Assembly (NCBI RefSeq): GCF_017355855.1
Contig: NZ_JAFEWD010000012.1
Span: 124,001-188,000, forward strand
Direction of reading: 5' to 3'
Length of the DNA: 64,000 bases
DNA from: Pedobacter sp. SYSU D00535
Lineage (GTDB): Bacteria > Bacteroidota > Bacteroidia > Sphingobacteriales > Sphingobacteriaceae
Position numbers and translations under genes: made by a program. Positions 1-6,864 of the stretch are shown here, one piece after another (within the stretch, counting starts at the first letter, position 1; the number at the start of each line of letters is the position of its first letter). Below the pieces are notes generated by a model. That model searched no databases, was not told where the DNA came from, and worked only from the letters and a program-made list of their open reading frames with translations.

Positions 1-484
1 GATCAGCAAAAACAGGAACTCCGATCTGCTCGCCCAATACCTGCAGCTGGTTAATAGCGGCAGGCCTGTACACGTCACCGGCAACCAGTAAAGGCTTCTT
101 ATTCTTTTTTGTCTTTAAAAAATTAGCCAACTTTCCGGAAAAGGTTGTTTTCCCTGCTCCGTTCAAACCTGCAATTAAAATGACAGTAGGGTTAGCAGTT
201 AAATCAACTTCTGTTACCGAGCCCCCCATCAGTTCTGTCAGCTCATCGTTCATTATTTTGGTAAGCAATTGACCTGGAGAAATTGCGGTAAGCACATTTT
301 CACCCAGGGCTTTTTGCTTCACCTCATCAGTGAAAGTTTTGGCAGTTTTATAGTTTACGTCAGCATCAAGAAGGGCCTTTCTGATCTCCTTCATCGTCTC
401 CGCGACGTTAATTTCTGTTATAGTACCTTGTCCCTTCAGGACTTTAAATGCCCTGTCGAGTTTATCCTGTAAGTTTTCGAACAT
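1..484 (-). CDS. ffh: Signal recognition particle GTPase Ffh (5' part, cut by window edge)
   Basis: The first 161 residues of the SRP54-type GTPase, which with SRP RNA delivers nascent membrane proteins to FtsY. Residues 1-85 form the helical N domain (begins MFENLQDKLDRAF). The G domain follows, with P-loop GLNGAGKTT at residues 106-114 and the family motif DVYRPAA at 137-143. The remaining G domain and the methionine-rich M domain lie beyond position 1. The ATG at 484 is preceded by a perfect TAnnTTTG promoter box at 509-516. No SRP RNA gene is recognisable next to it. The identification is firm; only the C-terminus is unseen. Confidence 0.97.
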   Translation of the reverse strand, partial: MFENLQDKLDRAFKVLKGQGTITEINVAETMKEIRKALLDADVNYKTAKTFTDEVKQKALGENVLTAISPGQLLTKIMNDELTELMGGSVTEVDLTANPTVILIAGLNGAGKTTFSGKLANFLKTKKNKKPLLVAGDVYRPAAINQLQVLGEQIGVPVFAD

Positions 485-508
485 ATTCTAATTTCAACTT
501 TAGAGGTG

Positions 509-516
509 CAAATTTA
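509..516 (-). promoter_or_regulatory. Bacteroidota -7 box for ffh
   Basis: Read on the minus strand this is TAAATTTG, a perfect match to the Bacteroidota -7 consensus TAnnTTTG. It lies 24 bases before the ffh start. No clear -33 TTTG is seen at the usual 19-21 base distance. Confidence 0.6.
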
Positions 517-669
517 AGGAATAATATAAAACATCTTGTCTATTAATCACATATCCCAGCCACGGAGCACTTCGCTACGCGTTCTTGGAAGCTTGTTTAG
601 GAAATTGCAAACTAGCAGTGGCCAGCTTTTGTCCTCTCCCCACTACAGATTCTGGAAAAGCAATGTTTG

Positions 670-1668
670 CTACCTCACGTTTGGAAATTTATACACTAAG
701 CCAAGGGCTAATGTTTGGCTGGCCTGGATTTTGTCACTGGCATCGTCGTCGTATACGCCTATACCGGAAATAGTAACGTTCACAACCCTGTTGACCTTTG
801 CAATAAGAGTGGCGTCCAATCGGTGGTCGATGTTATTTAACCTTTCATAATTGGCAAACATAGCATATCTGGTCTTCAACCTCAAGTTCTCCATGATATC
901 CTTTTCATAGTTACTCACCAACTGAAAGGCAAGTTCATTACGCACCACTTTTCCGGGCGCAACCCCAAAATTTTTCGGATTAGTACGATAAAGGTCTTTA
1001 TCCAACACAAAGGTCTGACGAGCTGTTCCTGTACCTATACGAAGGTAGTAGTACTTATTTGGCTTATATTCAAATCCAAGCGACTCGGTTAGGTATCCCG
1101 GCGACATAAATCTCGAAATCAGTGTGCGGGTTTCGTTACCTTGCTGATCCTTACCATAAGAATACCCTTGATCAAACTGCGACTCAAAGTTCAACGAGCC
1201 GAAAAAATACCAGCTTTTGGAGAGCTTTAGAGCGACTTTGTTATCCCAAAAAATACGGTCGTTAGTTTTTCGCTGCAGCTGATCCCTGTTTTTTAGCTTC
1301 CCATATTGGAAGATGAGCTCGGAGACGTAGTTCTTTTCATCTTTGGTATAGTCGGTTTTATGATTAAACATCAGCCCGACCGCAATAGAATTCACTCCCC
1401 CTCCACTCCAGTTATCGCTGAATGCTGCCTGGTTCATATTAATTCCAAAAGTAGACCAGTTGCGCCAGTAATTCACCTTCAACTTCAACTCTGACTCCGG
1501 AATTTCGACGGGTTGTAATTGCAATACCGGCTTTCGTACAGGCAAGGTGTTTTTCTTAGGATACTGCTTCAAGCCACTTAATCCGGTAGTGTCGCTTGCT
1601 GTGTTTTGCGCATATACAACTGAAGAACAAACTACTAACAGAAAACTAAACACCCTTTTCAACATCAT
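670..1668 (-). CDS. DUF3078 domain protein, probable outer-membrane beta-barrel
   Basis: 332 residues with an N-terminal signal peptide (cleavage likely after VVYAQ, about residue 21). A DUF3078 core starts near residue 65, with the family's NYWRNWS and SDNWSGGG motifs. The remainder alternates short polar/aromatic strands and ends in an aromatic-rich strand, as in outer-membrane barrels. The family is restricted to Bacteroidota and its function is not known to me. An imperfect -7 box (TTTCTTTG on the minus strand, 1671-1678) sits two bases before the start. It may instead be the last gene of the minus-strand run above it, since the gap to the next gene is only 46 bases. Confidence 0.85.
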   Translation of the reverse strand: MMLKRVFSFLLVVCSSVVYAQNTASDTTGLSGLKQYPKKNTLPVRKPVLQLQPVEIPESELKLKVNYWRNWSTFGINMNQAAFSDNWSGGGVNSIAVGLMFNHKTDYTKDEKNYVSELIFQYGKLKNRDQLQRKTNDRIFWDNKVALKLSKSWYFFGSLNFESQFDQGYSYGKDQQGNETRTLISRFMSPGYLTESLGFEYKPNKYYYLRIGTGTARQTFVLDKDLYRTNPKNFGVAPGKVVRNELAFQLVSNYEKDIMENLRLKTRYAMFANYERLNNIDHRLDATLIAKVNRVVNVTISGIGVYDDDASDKIQASQTLALGLVYKFPNVR

Positions 1669-1714
1669 CGCAAAGAAACTGAAATTTGAAGAGTATGAAA
1701 AATCTAATTCGTAA

Positions 1715-2047
1715 CTAAAAAGATAGAAAACGCCGCCAGGCCCAAATTTCGCGCCTTTTCAAATAAGAAGTTTCACTTTCGCGACGATAGGCCTCCTTCT
1801 CAAAAACGATATTCAAATAAGCCAGCTCGTGCTTTTTGTATTTTAGGAGATTGATCAGGTAATTCAAGAAATAGAGCAGATAAAATCCAACTAAGAGCAG
1901 CTCCAGCTGCTGTACTATATGAATCCTTTCGTGGTTCAGCAATACCTGATCTCCCTTGTATTCACTCCTTTTTATTAAAATAAAGGGAAAAAGCGCCATA
2001 CCCGCCATTGGCAAAAAAGGCACACAAATGACAGGAAAACGCATCAT
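1715..2047 (-). CDS. Small membrane protein with HExxH motif (putative minimal metalloprotease)
   Basis: 110 residues. A hydrophobic N-terminal segment (about 5-25) is followed by LNHERIHIVQQ (near residue 38), which has the HExxH zinc-protease signature. A second hydrophobic segment (about 48-66) and the stretch FEKEAYRRE (about 83-91), which could offer a downstream glutamate ligand, come next. The layout recalls BlaR1/M56 and M48 membrane proteases reduced to a core, but it is far shorter and I know no characterised member. The ATG overlaps the stop of the upstream CarboxypepD_reg-like gene by four bases (ATGA), so the two are probably translated together. Protease activity is inference from the motif. 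Confidence 0.75.
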   Translation of the reverse strand: MMRFPVICVPFLPMAGMALFPFILIKRSEYKGDQVLLNHERIHIVQQLELLLVGFYLLYFLNYLINLLKYKKHELAYLNIVFEKEAYRRESETSYLKRREIWAWRRFLSF

Positions 2048-2799
2048 CTATCTGACGGCTTTAGAGGAGGAAGACGATTTGCTGCAGGATTTCTCTTATA
2101 CTGTTCGTACGCTTTTTGAACGAAATCAATAAAAGCGTAATCATTAGCATCGAGCACAAAATAATAGCTTGGCCGGTACTGAGACATGAAGTCTGTTAAC
2201 TTGTCACCGCTTAAGCCCGTGATTTGGGCCACAAAACTTTTACTATAACGGTAGCTGATGATCATCTCGCGATAATCCTGCTCAATAATTTTTTGAAGAT
2301 TTCTGGCATTTTTTCCTTCTCTGCTCAGCAAGCTCCATAAGGCATCGATCCCAAGCCCTGCTCCACCTGTCCCATTGCCTCCTCCTATCTGAAGAATGTC
2401 TTCAGTGCTCCCCTTTCGGTAGATGTCCTTGTATTCTCTTTTAACGCGTTCCAGTCGTGCAGCAGGACTTCCTACTGTGTCGGTCACTACTACCTCACGG
2501 AGCTGTATACTCGTTCTTTTTAAGTAAAAAAGAAGTGTATTCTGATTTTGAACGGTCAGCGTGTCCACTCGGTAGCCGGGCAGGGCCGCTATCAGTGTAT
2601 CCCCCTTACTTACACGGGTAGAAAATTCGCCTTTCGTGTTGTTATAAAACCCTTTATGCGTGCGAAGATTGTACAGGTACACTCTAGACAATCGTTGCTT
2701 GGTGTCCAGATCAAACACCAAACCCTGAACTTCTCGCTCTTGAGCAAATAGTGTACAAAAGGAAATTATAAAGAAAAATAGCAGGCTTATTTTTTTCAA
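2044..2799 (-). CDS. CarboxypepD_reg-like domain protein, secreted
   Basis: 251 residues: a signal peptide (MKKISLLFFFIISFCTLFAQ), then a CarboxypepD_reg-like beta-sandwich over about residues 22-105 with the typical VQGLVFD, LSRVYLYN and KGDTLIAALPGY elements. A basic helical C-terminal half follows. The domain is common in Bacteroidota envelope proteins, where it acts as an adaptor or binding module. The start is TTG at 2799, because the signal peptide needs that position and no ATG fits. The downstream gene overlaps it by four bases. The C-terminal region (about 110-251) is unassigned. Confidence 0.82.
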   Translation of the reverse strand: MKKISLLFFFIISFCTLFAQEREVQGLVFDLDTKQRLSRVYLYNLRTHKGFYNNTKGEFSTRVSKGDTLIAALPGYRVDTLTVQNQNTLLFYLKRTSIQLREVVVTDTVGSPAARLERVKREYKDIYRKGSTEDILQIGGGNGTGGAGLGIDALWSLLSREGKNARNLQKIIEQDYREMIISYRYSKSFVAQITGLSGDKLTDFMSQYRPSYYFVLDANDYAFIDFVQKAYEQYKRNPAANRLPPLKPSDR

Positions 2800-2856
2800 G
2801 TCGGTTAAAGTTAAAGTTTTTGTTGCAAGCGAATTGCAGTTTTAACATTCCTTAAC

Positions 2857-3681
2857 TTATTTTGAGACTAGAAGAAGCTGCCCGAGTTTAATATCGTCAC
2901 CGTTAATAGAGTTCAAAATCTTGACATCGTCCACGCTGATACCGAAGCGTCTGCTGATAGAATACAGCGTATCTCCTTGCCTCACCTCGTAGATCTTCAT
3001 CGCTACCGGCGCTTTTTCCGGTTGATTGATCTGCTTAACCGGCTCCTCTTTGATGATTTCCGATAAGACCCGCTCCTCTCTTTGTTCTTTGGCGATATAC
3101 GTCTCTGCCCGGTCATACTGATCGAGCTGGTAACGCTCCACCAAGCCAATCAGCAATTCGGCATAACGGGGATTGGTAGCATAACCCGCCTTTTTCAGTC
3201 CATGAGCCCAGCCGCGATAATCATTCCGGTCGAGCTCAAACAACGCAGCGTAGCGCTTTCTTTTCAAAAACTCAGAGTGATCCCGATAAGATTCTTCGGG
3301 GTTGTTATATACACGAAAGCACTCCCCTATAGCGTCATCGTCCTTTAAGATCGTCGGACCGGTCCAGTCCACATTACACTTAATTCCGAAGTGATTATTA
3401 GCCTGCGTTGCCAGTGTGCTATTTCCGTTTGCAGATTCTAGAAGTCCTTGAGCCAGCGTAATACTTGCCGGAATGCCACTTTTTAGCATTTCTTCAATTG
3501 CGATGTCCTTATAGCGTTCTATATATGCGTCAGCAGTGGAATTTCTACTTAGCTTTTCTGTTGTTATTACGCGCTGTGGTTGGTTCGTTTTGGGTACTGG
3601 CCGTGTCTCTTTCGCCGCAATCTTTATGCTGGTGCAGGACATAGAAAGTCCGGCACAGGCTATCAGAATTAATCTTTTCAT
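2857..3681 (-). CDS. Glucosaminidase (GH73-like) with C-terminal LysM
   Basis: 274 residues from the ATG at 3681. A lipoprotein-type signal (ILIACAGLSMSCTS, lipid-anchored Cys near residue 16) is followed by a glucosaminidase domain (about 45-190). That domain carries the catalytic-glutamate motif LAQGLLESANGNS and the GIKCN and YRDHSEFL elements. A basic linker and one LysM peptidoglycan-binding domain (about 227-274, starting EVRQGDTLYSISRRF) complete it. It is predicted to cut the N-acetylglucosaminyl bond of peptidoglycan at the outer membrane inner face. It lies 7 bases downstream of a paralogue with the same layout. The exact substrate and bond specificity are inferred from the family. 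Confidence 0.9.
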   Translation of the reverse strand: MKRLILIACAGLSMSCTSIKIAAKETRPVPKTNQPQRVITTEKLSRNSTADAYIERYKDIAIEEMLKSGIPASITLAQGLLESANGNSTLATQANNHFGIKCNVDWTGPTILKDDDAIGECFRVYNNPEESYRDHSEFLKRKRYAALFELDRNDYRGWAHGLKKAGYATNPRYAELLIGLVERYQLDQYDRAETYIAKEQREERVLSEIIKEEPVKQINQPEKAPVAMKIYEVRQGDTLYSISRRFGISVDDVKILNSINGDDIKLGQLLLVSK

Positions 3682-3688
3682 CAAAATC

Positions 3689-4363
3689 TTACAAATGCAA
3701 TATCTGGCCGATGCTCAGGCTGCTGTTTTTTAAACTATTTTTTATTAGGATAGACTGTACTGTCGTGTTAAACTTCTTTGCTATTTCAATTAGCGTATCC
3801 CCTTTTTTAACCTGATACGTTACTGCCTGATTTACAGTTTCAACTGAATTTACTTTTACTGTTTCCAGGGGCCGCAGGTTCTCGGGAACAGGGTTATCAT
3901 ATTCGTACAGCTTGTACTTTTTGATGATGCCCACCACCTGAGACGCCCAACTTTTGCTGGCGGCATAACCACCTCTCTGGATACCAATTGCCCATTTCTT
4001 ATAATCACCATCCGGATATTTAATGAACAGCGAATTGAACCTTCTCTTCAGCAGAGATACGAAATCCGCGTAGCAATCATCCACGCTTTCATAACCCTTG
4101 TAAGCTGATGGAATAGGCTTCGGACCGCTTTTACCCTTCATCCCGAAATGATTGTTAAGATATTTTGCAATCTTGCTTGTACCACTAGCCGACTCATGAA
4201 TTGCAACTCCAAGCACAATACTGGCTGGAACTCCATGTTCATTCATTGTACGTATAGCAGCTTCCTTATATGCTTCAACATATCTCTGTGCTGCCGACTG
4301 TGCCGATGCTGTGCCTGTCATAAAAAGAGCAAACAGGCTCATTGTTAAAAATTTTCTTAGCAT
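3689..4363 (-). CDS. Glucosaminidase (GH73-like) with C-terminal LysM, paralogue
   Basis: 224 residues. The signal peptide ends around TASAQ (residue 22). The glucosaminidase domain (about 25-160) has the catalytic-glutamate motif LGVAIHESASGTS followed by NNHFGMKG. One LysM domain (about 180-224, YQVKKGDTLIEIAKKF) ends the protein. Unlike its neighbour it has no lipobox, so it is probably periplasmic or exported. The two genes look like an old tandem duplication. It starts four bases after the stop of the O-methyltransferase gene, so the three are probably one transcript. Confidence 0.9.
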   Translation of the reverse strand: MLRKFLTMSLFALFMTGTASAQSAAQRYVEAYKEAAIRTMNEHGVPASIVLGVAIHESASGTSKIAKYLNNHFGMKGKSGPKPIPSAYKGYESVDDCYADFVSLLKRRFNSLFIKYPDGDYKKWAIGIQRGGYAASKSWASQVVGIIKKYKLYEYDNPVPENLRPLETVKVNSVETVNQAVTYQVKKGDTLIEIAKKFNTTVQSILIKNSLKNSSLSIGQILHL

Positions 4364-4367
4364 AGTT

Positions 4368-5003
4368 TTACAGTTTACGGATTATGAATAAACCATCGCG
4401 TACCGGAAGTATTAGCTTCTCTACGCGATGGTCTGATGTTACTTTTTCATTAAACGTCCGGATTCCAGAGGTATCCTTATCATTTGCACCCTGTGTTATT
4501 TTACCGCTCCACAGTACATTATCTACTATAATGAGCCCGCCTTTTCTTATTTTATCAAATACTAAATCGTAATATGTTTGATTATTCTTTTTGTCGGCAT
4601 CTATAAAGACTATATCAAAAACTTCATCTAACCCAGGAATAATGTCAAGTGCGTTCCCAAGATGGTAGTTGATCTTCGAATGATAGTCTGACTTGTTAAA
4701 ATATTCCCGCACCCGGTCTTCAAGCTCTACATTAATATCAATAGTATGGATAATACCATCGTCACTTAAGCCCTCAGCGAGACATAAAGTTGCGTAGCCT
4801 GTAAAAGTTCCGATTTCTAAAATGCGGCGGGGAGAGAGGAGCTTGCTCAGAAAAGTTAGGACACGACCCTGGTAATGCCCTGAGAGCATCCGGGCCATAG
4901 GCACCTTCAAATGCGTCTCACGGTTTATGTACCTAAGCAACTCTGGCTCTGGTTCGCAGTGTTGCTCAAGGTAGGCCTGCAGTCCCTCAGTAAGCAGTTC
5001 CAT
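4368..5003 (-). CDS. Class I SAM-dependent O-methyltransferase (O-MT type 3 family)
   Basis: 211 residues, the usual length of the caffeoyl-CoA O-methyltransferase-like family. The SAM-binding motif ILEIGTFTGYATLCLA lies near residues 61-76 and the metal/SAM acid motif DIVFIDADKK near 130-139. NVLWSG, near 162, is also typical. It methylates an unknown small catechol-like or other hydroxyl substrate. It is the first gene of a run with two cell-wall hydrolases and has a perfect promoter box just five bases before the ATG. The physiological link to the hydrolases is not evident. Confidence 0.9.
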   Translation of the reverse strand: MELLTEGLQAYLEQHCEPEPELLRYINRETHLKVPMARMLSGHYQGRVLTFLSKLLSPRRILEIGTFTGYATLCLAEGLSDDGIIHTIDINVELEDRVREYFNKSDYHSKINYHLGNALDIIPGLDEVFDIVFIDADKKNNQTYYDLVFDKIRKGGLIIVDNVLWSGKITQGANDKDTSGIRTFNEKVTSDHRVEKLILPVRDGLFIIRKL

Positions 5004-5008
5004 GGCTA

Positions 5009-5016
5009 CAAATATA
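5009..5016 (-). promoter_or_regulatory. -7 box five bases before the O-methyltransferase start
   Basis: Minus-strand TATATTTG matches TAnnTTTG. A TTTG lies 18 bases upstream of it (5035-5038), close to the -33 spacing of the Bacteroidota housekeeping promoter. Only five bases separate the box from the ATG, so transcription should begin at or next to the start codon. Confidence 0.65.
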
Positions 5017-5192
5017 TAAAATTGTTTTTTGCCGCAAATTTTTCGCCTATAAACTCAACATTATCAACAGGATGCGAAAATCGACCACACGATACTCTCA
5101 TCTAAAACTCTCTCACGTTCGCAAATGAACGAAAAACTTGGAGCTTTTGTTTGGCCAAAGGTTTAACCGGAATTTCCGAGTCAGGGCGAAAA

Positions 5193-5618
5193 CTAGCTGA
5201 GAAAGCTCCTTTTTTCCAGGTAAGATTGCAGGATGATCGTAGCAGATATGGTGTCTACCAACTCCTTTTTTTGCCGGTCAGCTTTCTTTAGACCGCTTTG
5301 AGCGATCACGGCCGAGGCCATCTTTGAGGTAAATCTTTCGTCTATAGTTTCTATCGGTATACCAGGGAAATTTTTTTTCAGGATGGTGATGAAGCCTTTT
5401 ACATGAGGGGCGGACTGAGAGACTGAACCGTCCATTTGCCGTGGCTCTCCCACCACAAACCTTTCTACCTGTTCGGTGGTCAGGTATTTTTTCAGAAACT
5501 CCACAATGTCTTTTGGATGCACCGTAGTAAGCCCATTGGCAATAATCTGCAGCGGATCTGTAACAGCTACCCCAATTCGTTTTGTCCCAAAATCAAATGC
5601 CATTATCCGCATACTCAT
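5193..5618 (-). CDS. ruvX: Putative pre-16S rRNA nuclease / Holliday junction resolvase-like YqgF (RuvX)
   Basis: 141 residues from the ATG at 5618, the normal family length. The RNase H-like fold is shown by AFDFGTKRIGVAVTD (first catalytic Asp), VVGEPRQMDGS (Glu) and ETIDERFTS (second Asp region). In Escherichia coli the family matures the 16S rRNA 5' end; a Holliday-junction role was the older proposal. An in-frame start at 5720 would add a non-family extension and overlap the divergent holB, so I reject it. ATG at 5612 is an alternative. Two minus-strand promoter boxes lie upstream. Confidence 0.92.
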   Translation of the reverse strand: MSMRIMAFDFGTKRIGVAVTDPLQIIANGLTTVHPKDIVEFLKKYLTTEQVERFVVGEPRQMDGSVSQSAPHVKGFITILKKNFPGIPIETIDERFTSKMASAVIAQSGLKKADRQKKELVDTISATIILQSYLEKRSFLS

Positions 5619-5652
5619 CGTGTTTTTGCTTTGTAAAAGAAGCTTAAGAATG

Positions 5653-5660
5653 CAAAAGTA
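5653..5660 (-). promoter_or_regulatory. -7 box for ruvX (proximal)
   Basis: Minus-strand TACTTTTG is a perfect TAnnTTTG box, 34 bases before the chosen ruvX ATG. Confidence 0.55.
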
Positions 5661-5677
5661 GTGTAAGTTCTTCGTCC

Positions 5678-5685
5678 CAAAAGTA
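5678..5685 (-). promoter_or_regulatory. Second -7 box for ruvX (distal)
   Basis: A further minus-strand TACTTTTG, 25 bases upstream of the proximal box. It lies about 20 bases from the divergent holB promoter region, so the two promoters would be close together back to back. Confidence 0.4.
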
Positions 5686-5718
5686 TATATCTCACTTCTA
5701 TTTATTATTTTGCACCTC

Positions 5719-6864
5719 ATGCATTTCAGCGAAATAGTTGGACAACAGGAGGTAAAGCAACACTTGATTCAAAGTGTGAAGGAGAACAGGATAAGTCATG
5801 CCCAATTATTTTTAGGCCCTGAAGGATCTGGAAGCCTGGCGCTTGCCGTCGCCTATGCCCAATACATATCCTGCGAAAACAGGAAGGAAGATGATAGCTG
5901 TGGCGAATGCAGTTCTTGCAGAAAATATAACCGACTAATTCACCCGGATCTTCACTTCTCCTACCCCTTTTTTGCTAAACATAAAGAAGATACAGCCCTC
6001 TCGTTTATAGAAGAATGGCGGGGAATTTTTCTATCGAACCCGTATCTGAGCTTAGACGAGTGGCGTAATCAGTTGGATGCTGAGAATAAACAAGCCAACA
6101 TCAATATAGCGGAGTGTCACCAGATCATTAAAAAACTCAGTTTAAAACCTTTTGAGTCTGAATACAAAGTATTGATCATGTGGCTCCCGGAATATCTGGA
6201 CAAAGAAGGAAATACGCTTTTAAAGATTATTGAAGAGCCTCCTCAAAAAACGCTGTTCTTACTGGTAGCTCAAAATCAGGATCAGATACTAAACACCATA
6301 CTTTCTCGTACTCAGTTAGTGAAAGTTCAACGGCTTAGCAATAATGATGTGGCAGGTTACCTGATGCATCGGTACCACATGCAGGAAGATGCGGCGCTGA
6401 GAATTGCTTATTTAAGCGAAGGGAACATACAGTCAGCTATTAATCTCAGCAAGGAAGAAAGCGGCAATAACTTCGGCCTTTTTTCCGATTGGTTGAGAAT
6501 GTGCTTTACCAACAGAGGACTCCTTACTATCGAGTTTGCGGAAAATGCAGCAAAGATGGGCCGGGAGAATCAGAAAAACTTTCTGCGTTACGGCATGAAG
6601 CTAATGCGGGAGGTATTGATGGTTTTGGCCGGAGCAGAAGCATTGGTGAACTTGCCCGACAATGAAAAACTCTTTGCTGTAAACTTTAGCCGCACGATTA
6701 ATTCGGCAAAGGCGGAAGCGATAATTAACGAGCTTGAAAAAGCTCACTACCATATAGAGAGGAATGCAAACGCTAAAATCTTATTTTTAGATGTATCTTT
6801 GCAGTTTATTAAAATTTTAAAATACAATACGCTCCCGAAAGGGACTCAATATATACTAAATTAA
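5719..6864 (+). CDS. holB: DNA polymerase III delta' subunit
   Basis: 381 residues from the ATG at 5719 (a TTG three codons earlier is less likely). This is the clamp-loader AAA+ subunit. It starts HFSEIVGQQEVKQHL and has a Cys4 zinc module (Cys52, 61, 64, 67 in CGECSSC context). The Walker A region reads GPEGSGSLA, without the catalytic lysine, so like E. coli delta' it is probably not an ATPase. IIEEPPQKTLFLL is the Walker B/sensor area and LSRTQLVKV includes the sensor 1 arginine region. An imperfect TAttTTG box ends at 5712. The stop directly abuts the next gene's ATG (no gap), and the holB-PSP1 order is one I recognise from other Bacteroidota. Confidence 0.93.
   Translation: MHFSEIVGQQEVKQHLIQSVKENRISHAQLFLGPEGSGSLALAVAYAQYISCENRKEDDSCGECSSCRKYNRLIHPDLHFSYPFFAKHKEDTALSFIEEWRGIFLSNPYLSLDEWRNQLDAENKQANINIAECHQIIKKLSLKPFESEYKVLIMWLPEYLDKEGNTLLKIIEEPPQKTLFLLVAQNQDQILNTILSRTQLVKVQRLSNNDVAGYLMHRYHMQEDAALRIAYLSEGNIQSAINLSKEESGNNFGLFSDWLRMCFTNRGLLTIEFAENAAKMGRENQKNFLRYGMKLMREVLMVLAGAEALVNLPDNEKLFAVNFSRTINSAKAEAIINELEKAHYHIERNANAKILFLDVSLQFIKILKYNTLPKGTQYILN

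Noticed and set aside
541-669. GC-richer non-coding stretch next to ffh, considered as an SRP RNA gene
   Set aside because: The conserved SRP RNA tetraloop and GGAAGCAGC-type region is absent on both strands, and no long stem could be drawn.
5619-5720. Longer N-terminus for RuvX
   Set aside because: The extra residues do not fit the family, contain both promoter boxes and overlap the divergent holB start.
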